From contig JAKSML010000009.1 in assembly GCA_024400665.1 (NCBI GenBank), positions 1-50,263 on the forward strand: 50,263 nt of DNA. The letters are read 5' to 3'. Positions 16,068 through 23,489 of this stretch are shown piece after piece; within the stretch, counting starts at the first letter, position 1; every line of letters begins with the position of its first letter. The position numbers and the translations under genes are program-made. This DNA is from Bacteroidales bacterium. Lineage in GTDB: Bacteria; Bacteroidota; Bacteroidia; Bacteroidales; P3. The notes below the pieces were generated by a model, which searched no databases, was not told the origin of the DNA, and saw only the letters and a list, made by a program, of their open reading frames with translations.

Positions 16068-16556
16068 CTATTTCGTCAGTCTGAATACCTCCGACACGGG
16101 GCATTCCTTGCCGTTCCTCATCTCCAAGAGCTGGCAGTACGAGAGCGTCTCCTCGTCGTCGTAGTAGCGCACCACGATGATGTCGGGGATGGTGCCGCGC
16201 TTGCAGCGGAGCAGGGCGTCGAGGCTGCCGTTGCTGAGGGCTTCTTCGAGGGCTGGGCGCGTCTGGCGCGAGTAGTAGCTAAACTCGCGGTTGAGGAAGC
16301 CGTTGCACTCCTTGCTGTAAGGGCCGCGGCTGTCGCCGAAAATGTAGTAGCACACCACCAGTAGCAGGACGAAGTCGCCGATGGCCATGCCGAGCATTAG
16401 CAAGGCGTAAAGGCCGCTCGAGGCGTTCTGGTTGGCGGCAAAAAGGATGGTGCATATCACGCCCGCAGCGGCGGTAACCCAGTAGCCGATGCTGAGCGGA
16501 CGAAGACGTTTGGTGATGTTTGGCTGGGAGTATATTTCTTTATCTATGTGTTTCAT
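16068..16556 (-). CDS. two-helix membrane protein, paralog of the previous gene
   Basis: The product has 162 residues. A basic N-terminal segment precedes two membrane helices at about 26-42 and 50-72, then a soluble C-terminal domain follows. It shares with its neighbour the pattern ALxExxxxGxLxAL followed by a beta-rich stretch. The long frame continues upstream to 17048, but the ATG at 16556 is chosen because residues beyond it are low-complexity Arg/Pro translation and the paralog begins at the equivalent point. The two genes are 50 bp apart on the same strand and look like a tandem duplication. Confidence 0.68.
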   Translation of the reverse strand: MKHIDKEIYSQPNITKRLRPLSIGYWVTAAAGVICTILFAANQNASSGLYALLMLGMAIGDFVLLLVVCYYIFGDSRGPYSKECNGFLNREFSYYSRQTRPALEEALSNGSLDALLRCKRGTIPDIIVVRYYDDEETLSYCQLLEMRNGKECPVSEVFRLTK

Positions 16557-16684
16557 TTCTAACAATATTACTATATTGGGCCATCCTTGCGGATGGCTGT
16601 TGCAAAAGGCATCATCGTTATGGATGACGCAAAAGTCAGCGGGGGCAGAGCCGTTGTCTGCCAAGCGACGGAAACGGGGCCGAA

Positions 16685-17041
16685 TCAGAGCCGGAGGCGA
16701 TAAAGAAAATAGAGGTAGTAGTCGTTGGCGCGCGCGGGTAGTACCACGGGGTGGGGGCGAGGGCGGGCCAGCAGCGTCCCCGGGCGGCTCTCGTTGCTCT
16801 CGGCATGATGGCCTGAGAGGCTCTGCGAGACCGGCGCGGGGCACTCGTTGGCGTTCACGATCAGGTCCTCGAGGCCGAGGTCCTGCCATGTCGGCATATC
16901 GTCCTGCGTCTGCCCCAGGGTGTGCGTGACGGCGCTCTCGGCCTGCGCAGGCATAGCCGAGAGGGTTCTCGGCAGGCTGCACAACAGCAGTAGCATCATC
17001 AGCGTCAGGCACTTGCGTAATATGGGCTCGCGGACAATCAT
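16685..17041 (-). CDS. putative small secreted protein
   Basis: The frame encodes 118 residues. A signal peptide-like start (about 1-30, with LTLMMLLLLCSLPRTLSA) is followed by a polar segment (MPTWQDLGLEDLIVNANECP) and a Pro/Arg-rich tail ending in DYYLYFLYRLRL. No family is recognised. The ATG at 17041 is favoured because a TATCTTTG element ends four bases upstream, making upstream starts unlikely. The gene is 128 bp before the membrane paralog pair on the same strand. The Arg/Pro-rich tail could be a sign of a chance ORF. Confidence 0.45.
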   Translation of the reverse strand: MIVREPILRKCLTLMMLLLLCSLPRTLSAMPAQAESAVTHTLGQTQDDMPTWQDLGLEDLIVNANECPAPVSQSLSGHHAESNESRPGTLLARPRPHPVVLPARANDYYLYFLYRLRL

Positions 17042-17045
17042 GCCG

Positions 17046-17053
17046 CAAAGATA
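17046..17053 (-). promoter_or_regulatory. -7 element adjacent to the small secreted ORF
   Basis: The reverse strand reads TATCTTTG followed by CGGC and then ATG at 17041. The strong core match so close to the ATG predicts a transcript starting at the start codon. Confidence 0.5.
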
Positions 17054-17202
17054 CGCATTATTTTTGACATAATCGCTGTTTGCATTCATTTTTAGAAAAA
17101 AAGTATGCGTCCTCCTTTTTTGCCGTGGGGGCGGCGGGGGCGGATTTCTCCCCCAAAAGCAAGAAAAAAGGAGACAGAGGTTTGTGCGTTGATGATTGTA
17201 AT

Positions 17203-17350
17203 AATTGTAAATGTAAATGCTGTGTGTATATATACTAATTGCTGAGTATGTGTATATAATATATATATTGCTTAACATATACTACTAGAGGGTATTTACA
17301 TACACATACCGTTTACAATGTTACAATTACAATCTCTTGCCTGTGCATAT
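17203..17350. repeat. 150-bp direct repeat, unit 1
   Basis: The unit begins AATTGTAAATGTAAATG and has a TATA-rich middle with TATATTGCTTAAC. It ends with CATACCGTTTACAATGTTAC, AATTACA and TCTCTTGC. The ends are inverted versions of each other (TAATTGTAA-AT-GTAAA), so the unit could extrude as a large AT-rich cruciform. Confidence 0.8.
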
Positions 17351-17363
17351 ATCGCTTAAACGT

Positions 17364-17515
17364 AATTGTAAATGTAAATGGCTTGGGTAGATATATAGTA
17401 GTAGATATATTATATATGTATATTATATATATTGCTTAACGTGTATTACTATATATTGTTTACATACATATACCGTTTACAATGTTTACAATTACATTCT
17501 CTTGCTTGTGTATAT
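17364..17515. repeat. 150-bp direct repeat, unit 2
   Basis: This repeats unit 1 at an offset of about 161 bp with the same landmarks in order: AATTGTAAATGTAAATG, TATATTGCTTAAC, ATACCGTTTACAATG, AATTACA, TCTCTTGCTTGTG. Its right end runs into the truncated paralog start at 17521-17562. Confidence 0.8.
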
Positions 17516-17562
17516 GTTGGGGCGTTGGCGATAGGTTCTTCTATTTTGAAGTAGCCTTCCAT
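17449..17562 (-). pseudogene. truncated third copy of the two-helix membrane protein gene
   Basis: Reading left from the ATG at 17562 gives MEGYFKIEEPIANA, which matches the start of the protein encoded at 15478-16017 (MEDYIKIEEYINNNAN). The DNA is also similar over about 33 bases, including CAAAATAGAAGAA. After about 14 codons similarity stops and the frame enters the right end of direct-repeat unit 2, terminating at 17449 after 37 codons (CNCKHCKRYMYVNNI). It looks like a gene start cut off by the repeat. A very small functional peptide cannot be excluded. Confidence 0.6.
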
Positions 17563-17869
17563 TTAAAAATATTTCGTCCCAAGCTACATCGATGTCTTCA
17601 ATCGAATCTCAGTAGAATATGTTCGGTTTCAGTATGTTAGTAGTTACGGTTGATAGCCGCACGATTAAACGCTTCTGTTGCTCCTCCCACTGTTGCTGCT
17701 CCTTTTGCCAAGCGCCTTTCTGCTATGAATTTTTAAGAGTTGAGCGGCGATATGTTAAAATTTAGGGTTCCAAAATAGACTCTGAGCCACATTCTCGCCG
17801 AAGTACACAATCACCTACGCCACAGCCATATAGAAGCAACACCCATACTCTGCCTTTTTCCCGCTCTCC

Positions 17870-17934
17870 GAGCGGAGTTAGAGCGGAGCTAAGGCGGAGC
17901 TAGAGCGGAGCTAAGACGGTCTAAGACGGTTCTG
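17870..17934. repeat. 11-bp tandem cluster, AGCT-centred
   Basis: Four exact 11-bp units (GAGCGGAGTTA, GAGCGGAGCTA, AGGCGGAGCTA, GAGCGGAGCTA) are followed by two shorter AGACGGT-type units. The cluster is bounded by CTCCG/CGGAG inverted pairs and followed at once by AATGTTAAAATT at 17941. Confidence 0.8.
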
Positions 17935-18061
17935 CTCCGAAATGTTAAAATTCACAGCGCCATTAAATATGAATCATGTGTTGAAGTGATGGGCAAAAAA
18001 AAGGTACCGAGGTGGTACCCTTGAAAAACATTAAAAAAAATTTCAAAATGAAAATTTCTTG

Positions 18062-18136
18062 TGGTCTGTGGCAGATTCGAACTGTCGACCTCTTCCGTGT
18101 GAAGGAAGCGCTCTAAACCAACTGAGCTAACAGACC
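18062..18136 (-). tRNA. tRNA-Val (anticodon CAC)
   Basis: The cloverleaf has a perfect acceptor stem (GGTCTGT with ACAGACC) and a D arm TAGCTCAGTTGGTTTAGAGC. The anticodon arm is CTTCC-TTCACAC-GGAAG with anticodon CAC. The T arm GACAG-TTCGAAT-CTGCC contains one A-C mismatch. CCA is not encoded. It is a close relative of the neighbouring tRNA-Val(GAC) and reads GTG codons. Confidence 0.9.
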
Positions 18137-18176
18137 TCTCGTTAAAAAAAGGCGAAGCATTGCCTCACCTCGTTTT

Positions 18177-18254
18177 TGGTGATCTGCACAAGATTTGAAC
18201 TTGTGACCTCTTGCCTGTCAAGCAAGCGCTCTAAACCAACTGAGCTAGCAGATC
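18177..18254 (-). tRNA. tRNA-Val (anticodon GAC), CCA encoded
   Basis: The acceptor stem is GATCTGC with GCAGATC and the D arm is TAGCTCAGTTGGTTTAGAGC. The anticodon arm CTTGC-TTGACAG-GCAAG carries GAC, and the T arm is ACAAG-TTCAAAT-CTTGT. Discriminator A is followed by an encoded CCA. It lies upstream of tRNA-Val(CAC), 40 bp away, and both are expected to be transcribed from the promoter at 18277-18308. Confidence 0.95.
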
Positions 18255-18276
18255 ATTTTCTCTCGAAAAGCGGTTG

Positions 18277-18308
18277 CAAAGATACGAAGTTTTTTTGAAC
18301 TGACCAAA
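18277..18308 (-). promoter_or_regulatory. promoter of the tRNA-Val pair
   Basis: On the reverse strand TTTG (18305-18308) is followed after 20 bp by TATCTTTG (18277-18284), a full Bacteroidota -33/-7 promoter. Transcription would begin about 18 bases before the first tRNA. Confidence 0.8.
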
Positions 18309-18719
18309 TATTTTTTTGCTTTTTCTTGCAACTCGTTGAGCCATAGTTGCATATTTTTTCGCGAAAGGGCTTTGCACAGCCTATTTTCTATGCTTTCTGT
18401 CGCGTTTTTTTCTGTTTTTTGATGTTTTTGAACATGAAAAACAGGGAAAATGGTTTTTTGCGCTGTAATGTGCTGACTGTGCGAACGATATGCTTGTTTT
18501 CGGGGGCGCGGGCTGTGCGAAGCGGCAGGCTTTTTCGTTTTGCTGCCTTGGAGCGGGCAAATTGTCGGAAAAATAAACGGGAACAGTCCATTTTTTCAGC
18601 AGGAGAATGGCGCGGGGCGTTTTTAGAAGTCGATGTGTATGTTGCTGATAGCCAGAGGTGTCTTTCATAAAAACAATATTTTTTTTGTGCTGACGTGCGA
18701 TAGTATCAAAAAAAAGGTG

Positions 18720-18727
18720 TATCTTTG
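18720..18727 (+). promoter_or_regulatory. -7 element of the small lipoprotein gene
   Basis: TATCTTTG followed by CATCG lies 42 bases upstream of the ATG at 18770. The -33 box is not clear at the normal spacing. Confidence 0.6.
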
Positions 18728-18769
18728 CATCGTCAAAATTTTAATTGTTAACCTAAAAATATTACAACT

Positions 18770-18985
18770 ATGAAGAAAATCGTTTTGGCTCTCGCCGTTA
18801 TCGCCACCGTGGCTTGCGTCAGCTCCTGCACCAAGATGTGCACTTGCAGAACATACGTTTTGGGCAATGTTCAGGAAAGCTTGACCAAAGAGTTTGAACT
18901 TGACACCGAGCATTTCAAAAAGTGCTCTGACATGAACACCGTTGTTACCGTTGCCGGTATCAAGAATGGTACGGAGTGCGAATAA
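18770..18985 (+). CDS. small cysteine-rich lipoprotein
   Basis: The 71-residue product has a lipoprotein signal peptide: charged MKK, hydrophobic core, and a VSSC lipobox with lipidation predicted at Cys20. The mature part begins CTKMCTC and has two more Cys near residues 52 and 70, so it may bind a metal or form disulfides. I recognise no named family; small envelope lipoproteins like this are common in Bacteroidales. It is a single-gene unit with its own promoter and a strong terminator, which suggests high expression. Confidence 0.75.
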   Translation: MKKIVLALAVIATVACVSSCTKMCTCRTYVLGNVQESLTKEFELDTEHFKKCSDMNTVVTVAGIKNGTECE

Positions 18986-19007
18986 TCGCTTGTTAAGGAA
19001 ATACCCC

Positions 19008-19044
19008 AATATGCCGTTTCTGCAAAGGAACGGCATATTTTTTT
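19008..19044 (+). terminator. terminator of the small lipoprotein gene
   Basis: AATATGCCGTT and AACGGCATATT form a perfect 11-bp stem with a 10-base loop, followed by a T tract. The end of the T tract also forms the -33 TTTG of the next promoter. Confidence 0.9.
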
Positions 19045-19072
19045 GCCATATCGTTTTTTTTTCGTATCTTTG
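19042..19072 (+). promoter_or_regulatory. promoter of the T9SS plug gene operon
   Basis: TTTG at 19042-19045 is followed after 19 bp by TATCTTTG at 19065-19072. The ATG lies 30 bases downstream. The -33 box overlaps the T tract of the preceding terminator. Confidence 0.78.
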
Positions 19073-19102
19073 CACTTTATTATATATATATTCAGTACGC
19101 TT

Positions 19103-20380
19103 ATGAGACGGAGTATCTTTTTGTGGCTCACGCTATTGCTGCTGTGCGGCTGTCTTGATGCGGCTACGCTGGCGGCTCAGACTGTGACCGATTCCTGCTG
19201 GTCGGAGGCTGTGAAGACAGCCACGCTGTATAAAAATGGCGTGGAACTGGAGTCGCCCGTGCTTGTGCTGGGCGGCCAGGACAGGCTGCTGCTCCGTTTC
19301 GATGTGCTGGATGCAGAGGTGGGCAGCTACCGCTACAAGATACGCCATTGCGACAAGGACTGGAGGCTGGACGATATGGAGCCCTACGAGTATATCAACG
19401 GCTTCGAGGAGGGGCCGATTGACAACTACGCCAATTCTTTCACCACGCTGACGGACTATGTGGACTACCACGAGTATATCCCGGCACAGTACAGCCAGCT
19501 GCTCATCTCGGGCAACTATGTGGTGATGGTCGCTCCGCAAGACTATCCCGACAGCGTGGTCCTGACCAAGCGCTTCTGCGTCGCGGAGGGCTCGGTGAAG
19601 TGCGACATGACGCTGCAGGCGCCCTACGACAGCCGCGCCATCTTTGAACGCAGGGAGGTGGATGTGGCGCTGAGCGTCAACCCCGACTATCGTGGCGAGA
19701 TGCTGGCGCCCTCGATGAACCCCGCCTATTTCACCGTGGTGGTGCAGCAGAACGGCAGGCTGGACAACATCCGCCGGCTTCAGTTCAGCGGCTATGACCA
19801 GAACGCGCTGAGCTATCGCAACCGCCCAGAGAACATCTTCTGCTGCGGCAACTCCTTCCGCTATTTCGACGTGAGCAACATCCGCTCGTCGATGTACAAC
19901 GTGCTGAATGTCGAAGAGTACGGCGGCGAGCTCTACGCCATGCTGCGCCCGCTGGAGGATAGGTCGCAGAAGAACTATATCACCGAGCAGACCCTCAACG
20001 GCGGCATGAAGGTGAATGTGTGGGACCGCGAGAACAAGCAGGTAGAGGCGGACTATGTGTATGTGAACTTCTCGCTGCCGATGAAGTACCCCTTCCTCAA
20101 CGGCGGCGTCTATATAGTGGGCGACCTCACGCAGTGGCATCTCGATGAGCGCAGCCGCATGGACTACAGCCCCGAGCTGCATGCCTACACCAAACGGCTG
20201 CTGCTGAAGCAGGGCTACTATGCCTACCAGCTGCTCTTCGTGCCCGTGGGGGAGCATGAGGGGATGACGGCCACCCTGGAGGGCGACCATTACGAGACCC
20301 CCAACAACTATACCGCCTACGTCTATTACCGCGGTCCCAACGACCGGTATGACAGGCTTGTTGCATTAAAGAAAATCTAA
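19103..20380 (+). CDS. type IX secretion system plug protein (DUF5103)
   Basis: The 425-residue protein has a signal peptide (about 1-25, with LLLLCGCLDAATLAAQ). It then has the two-part T9SS plug fold, an N-terminal beta-rich domain (KTATLYKNGVELESPVLVLG, then RYKIRHCDKDWRLDDMEPYE) and a C-terminal immunoglobulin-like part. Conserved landmarks are GFEEGPIDNYANSFTT and the late YPFLNGGVYIVGDLTQW. In Flavobacterium the homolog seals the periplasmic end of the SprA translocon when no substrate is engaged. It is the first gene of a run whose second gene encodes a predicted T9SS substrate, 13 bp downstream. Confidence 0.9.
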   Translation: MRRSIFLWLTLLLLCGCLDAATLAAQTVTDSCWSEAVKTATLYKNGVELESPVLVLGGQDRLLLRFDVLDAEVGSYRYKIRHCDKDWRLDDMEPYEYINGFEEGPIDNYANSFTTLTDYVDYHEYIPAQYSQLLISGNYVVMVAPQDYPDSVVLTKRFCVAEGSVKCDMTLQAPYDSRAIFERREVDVALSVNPDYRGEMLAPSMNPAYFTVVVQQNGRLDNIRRLQFSGYDQNALSYRNRPENIFCCGNSFRYFDVSNIRSSMYNVLNVEEYGGELYAMLRPLEDRSQKNYITEQTLNGGMKVNVWDRENKQVEADYVYVNFSLPMKYPFLNGGVYIVGDLTQWHLDERSRMDYSPELHAYTKRLLLKQGYYAYQLLFVPVGEHEGMTATLEGDHYETPNNYTAYVYYRGPNDRYDRLVALKKI

Positions 20381-20393
20381 AAAAATTATCGAT

Positions 20394-23300
20394 ATGAGAA
20401 AAAGCTTATTCCTTTCGCTCCTTGCTTGCATGATGGTGCTCACCGTAACGGCAGCACCTGTGAAGAATATGCCAGCTGTCAGAATCCAGCCTAACGGCGA
20501 CACACTGCGCTGCTTTGTGTCGGGCGATGAGTTCTTCCATCGTCTGCACGACGCTGAGGGCTACACCATTGTGCAGAATGTCGAGACAGGCGCGTATGTG
20601 TATGCCGAGCTCTCCGACGGCCTGCTCGTCCCCACGAGCTGGATGCCGGGCAAGGACAATCCCGCCCTTGTGGGCCTTCGCCCCAACCTGAAGCCCGACG
20701 CCAAAGAGCTGGCACGCCTCCGCAAGATGTGGGAGGTGCCCGAGGGCATGCGCCGCCCCCAGCCCAAGACCAGCGGAGCCAACCACGGCACGCTCAATAA
20801 CCTCGTCATCTTCCTGCGCTTCTCCGATGAGACGACATGCACGAGCACGCCCTTCAGCACGGTGAACAGCATGTTCAACGACAGCACATCGGGCGCCGTG
20901 TCGATGTATAACTATTTCAAGACCACGAGCTATAACAAGATCCACATCCCCACGCATTTCTACCCCACGCCCTCGGGCAGCACGATCCTGTCGTATCAGG
21001 ACAGCCACCCAAGAGCCTACTACGAGCCTTATAGCGGCACCAACACCATTGGCTATTCCGATGAAGATGAGCACCGGCTCCGCGAGTTTGCCCTGCTGGA
21101 AAATGCTGTGAACTGGGTGAATGCCAACTCGCCCGTGCCCACCTCTCTGAATCTGGACATGGACAATGATGGCTATATCGACAATATCTGCTTCGTGGCA
21201 AGCGGCACCTACACGGGCTGGAGCGACCTCCTCTGGCCTCACAAATGGTCGCTCTATGACCGCACCGTGACCATCAACGGCAAGCAGGTGTGGACCTTCA
21301 ACTTCCAGCTTGCAGGCTCGGGCGACCACTATTTCAGCGTCAGCACCTTCTGCCACGAGATGACCCACACCCTCGGCTGCCCCGACCTCTATCATTACGA
21401 TAACTACGACGAGGTGTCGGCTGCTGGCAGCTGGGACATCATGGAGCAGAACCAGACGCCTCCGCAGCAGACCAACGTATTCTTCAAGCTGGCCTATCTC
21501 AACTGGCTCGACAGCATCCCCGAAATCACCGACTCGGGCACCTACACCCTCTATTCCAACGCCTCTGGCCCCAACCACGCCTACGCCATCCCCTCGTCAG
21601 TCCCCAACCAGTGGTATATCCTTGAGTATCGCAACAATGACGATGCCTTCGATGCCTCCATCCCTGGCCGCGGCCTGCTCGTGTGGCGCTACAACAGCAG
21701 TCTTGATGCCAACAACCAGGGCTTCGACAACAGCACCACGCCGCATCAGCTGTGGCTCTTCCGCCCCGGCAGCAGCAACGACATCACCAACGGCAGCCCC
21801 GCCCAGGCCGCTTTCGGCACGGGCTCCCGCACCACCTTCAACGCCACCTCCGACCCCCATCCATATCTTTGTGACGGCACCCCCGACACCACGCTCAGCC
21901 TCACCAACATCCATCAGAACAGCGACCACAGCGCCATCATCTTCACCTACACGCCTAACGGCCAGGTGGGATGCGCTCCCTTGGCCGAGTTCCCTGCCAC
22001 GCAGGACTTTGAGGATGGCACAACCGACTGCTGGGACTTCCGCAGCATGAACACAAGCAATGCCGGCCGTGCCGGCGTGGTAGGCACCTACACCACTACG
22101 CCCCATTCGGGACAGTACTCCTTTGCCTTCAGCAGCTATTCCAGAGCCGACAACTATCATCAGTACCTCATCTCGCCCAAGCTGCAGGCCTCCAATCCGC
22201 TTCACCTCAAGTTCTACTACAAGAAGGCTACGTCGGGCACAGAGGATTTCGCCGTGCGCTATTCCACCACGGGCAAGAACCCCACCGATTTCACGCACAC
22301 GCTGACCACGCAGCAGGTCACCAACACCAACTACCAGAGCTGCGATGTCCTGGTGCCTTACGGCGCCAAATATGTGGCAATCGATTATTATTCAGACTAC
22401 CAGTACTATCTCTATGTCGATGACATCACCCTCAGCGACACACTCCAGGAGGATGTCGTTCGCGACACCGTCACCATCTTAATTCACGACACGCTCAACC
22501 GTTATGTCTATGACACGACCTATACCTATCTGACCGACACCATTTACACGGTGCTTCATGACACAGTCTATTACGACGTTTACGACACCGTTCCCGCCAC
22601 GCAGCGCTATGCCGAGCTCTCGGCGATTTCCAACGATTCCGATAAGGGCTATGTCGCAGGCAGCGGTCGTTTCCCGCTGGGCACGGCAGTAGAACTCGTG
22701 GCCATCCCTCGTCCGGGCTTTGTTTTCAGCCATTGGATTGATGGCAACACCGAGAATCCGCGCACAATCAACGTCGTGATGGACCCGATGCTCATGCTCG
22801 GTTTCTTCTCCTATCCGCAGCAGGAGGCGAAGACCACCATCTATATCACCGACACCATCTATCTCCGCGACACCATTTGGAACGACATCCATATCAGTGT
22901 GCCGATAACCATTCGCGACACCGTCTGGATGCCTACAGGCTTCGACACCATCTATCTCCCCAATCATCAAACCATTGAGATTGACACGGTCACCTACTAC
23001 AACCTTTCCGTCATCTCCGACAACAGCACGATGGGCTTTGCTGGCGGCAACGGAACCTTCCCCGCAGGCACGCAGGTCCAGATTGGCGCCGTCGCTCTGG
23101 ATGGCTACGTCTTCTCGAAATGGTCCGACAGCACGGAGAGCAATCCCAAGACTGTCACGCTGACAAACGACATGCTGTTCAAGGCCTTCTTCAAGGTTCC
23201 CGAACACGTAGAGCCCGAAGGCATCACCGACGCAGAAGGCGTCGCCTATCTCATCTATACGCAGGGCAGCTGCATTGCCGTGGAGCAGAACGGCAGCCTC

Positions 23301-23447
23301 CCCGTGTCCGTCTTCAACCTCCTTGGCCAGCAGGTGAGCCGTTATGCCGCTCCTGGGCAGAAGATGCTCTCGCAGCCGCTTCAGCCCGGCGTCTATATGG
23401 TTCGCGTGGGTATGAGCCCTGCGCAGAAGGTTGTGATAACAAAATAA
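20394..23447 (+). CDS. M6 family metalloprotease with T9SS type A sorting domain
   Basis: This 1017-residue protein is a predicted secreted zinc protease. A signal peptide (about 1-20) and a pro-region to about 130 precede the M6 (immune inhibitor A-like) catalytic domain. The zinc motif HEMTHTLGCPD lies at about 321-331 (HExxHxxGxxD). A jelly-roll-like domain at about 530-680 precedes two modules, each an Asp-Thr-rich linker plus a divergent InlB-type repeat (GYVAGSGRFPLGTAVELVAI; GFAGGNGTFPAGTQVQIGAV). The protein ends in a type A C-terminal sorting domain (VSVFNLLGQQVSRY, GVYMVRV, KVVITK), which targets it to the T9SS. The gene follows the plug gene by 13 bp. Confidence 0.92.
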   Translation: MRKSLFLSLLACMMVLTVTAAPVKNMPAVRIQPNGDTLRCFVSGDEFFHRLHDAEGYTIVQNVETGAYVYAELSDGLLVPTSWMPGKDNPALVGLRPNLKPDAKELARLRKMWEVPEGMRRPQPKTSGANHGTLNNLVIFLRFSDETTCTSTPFSTVNSMFNDSTSGAVSMYNYFKTTSYNKIHIPTHFYPTPSGSTILSYQDSHPRAYYEPYSGTNTIGYSDEDEHRLREFALLENAVNWVNANSPVPTSLNLDMDNDGYIDNICFVASGTYTGWSDLLWPHKWSLYDRTVTINGKQVWTFNFQLAGSGDHYFSVSTFCHEMTHTLGCPDLYHYDNYDEVSAAGSWDIMEQNQTPPQQTNVFFKLAYLNWLDSIPEITDSGTYTLYSNASGPNHAYAIPSSVPNQWYILEYRNNDDAFDASIPGRGLLVWRYNSSLDANNQGFDNSTTPHQLWLFRPGSSNDITNGSPAQAAFGTGSRTTFNATSDPHPYLCDGTPDTTLSLTNIHQNSDHSAIIFTYTPNGQVGCAPLAEFPATQDFEDGTTDCWDFRSMNTSNAGRAGVVGTYTTTPHSGQYSFAFSSYSRADNYHQYLISPKLQASNPLHLKFYYKKATSGTEDFAVRYSTTGKNPTDFTHTLTTQQVTNTNYQSCDVLVPYGAKYVAIDYYSDYQYYLYVDDITLSDTLQEDVVRDTVTILIHDTLNRYVYDTTYTYLTDTIYTVLHDTVYYDVYDTVPATQRYAELSAISNDSDKGYVAGSGRFPLGTAVELVAIPRPGFVFSHWIDGNTENPRTINVVMDPMLMLGFFSYPQQEAKTTIYITDTIYLRDTIWNDIHISVPITIRDTVWMPTGFDTIYLPNHQTIEIDTVTYYNLSVISDNSTMGFAGGNGTFPAGTQVQIGAVALDGYVFSKWSDSTESNPKTVTLTNDMLFKAFFKVPEHVEPEGITDAEGVAYLIYTQGSCIAVEQNGSLPVSVFNLLGQQVSRYAAPGQKMLSQPLQPGVYMVRVGMSPAQKVVITK

Positions 23448-23489
23448 CAACAGGTATAAACATCGACGCTATCAAAGCTATCTATTGAA

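Larger units (their letters stand above)
17042..18061. other. about 1 kb of non-coding, repeat-rich DNA
   Basis: No intact gene is visible. It contains the small-ORF promoter, a pair of 150-bp direct repeats (17203-17350 and 17364-17515), the truncated membrane-protein start (17449-17562), two ATGTTAAAATT motifs (17752 and 17941) and an 11-bp repeat cluster (17870-17934). Between 17640 and 17760 the reverse strand carries two overlapping short open stretches, one Gln/Glu-rich (WQKEQQQWEEQQKRL) and one Ala-rich, that may be gene debris; neither has a start or a recognisable family. Confidence 0.55.
18255..18769. other. intergenic region with no convincing gene
   Basis: Apart from the tRNA promoter at one end and the lipoprotein promoter at the other I see nothing definite. 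A 107-codon forward frame (18347-18670) is T-rich and Phe/Arg-rich, with no signal peptide or family, and is probably chance. Confidence 0.5.

Noticed and set aside
17203-17515. Chromosomal or plasmid replication origin
   Set aside because: The AT-rich dyad repeats are suggestive, but no DnaA boxes, dnaA or rep gene is nearby. Kept only as a repeat pair.
17640-17760. Gln/Glu-rich or Ala-rich peptide fragments on the reverse strand
   Set aside because: Two overlapping frames look equally gene-like over only 30-35 codons, with no start codon or family, so I cannot decide whether either is a gene remnant.
18347-18670. 107-codon forward ORF between the tRNAs and the lipoprotein gene
   Set aside because: T-rich composition, no signal peptide, no domain and no promoter at its start; an antisense frame overlaps it equally well.
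20406-21578. Long antisense frame opposite the M6 protease N-terminus
   Set aside because: The forward strand contains the catalytic HEMTH motif and signal peptide; the antisense product is Val/Gly/Ala shadow translation.
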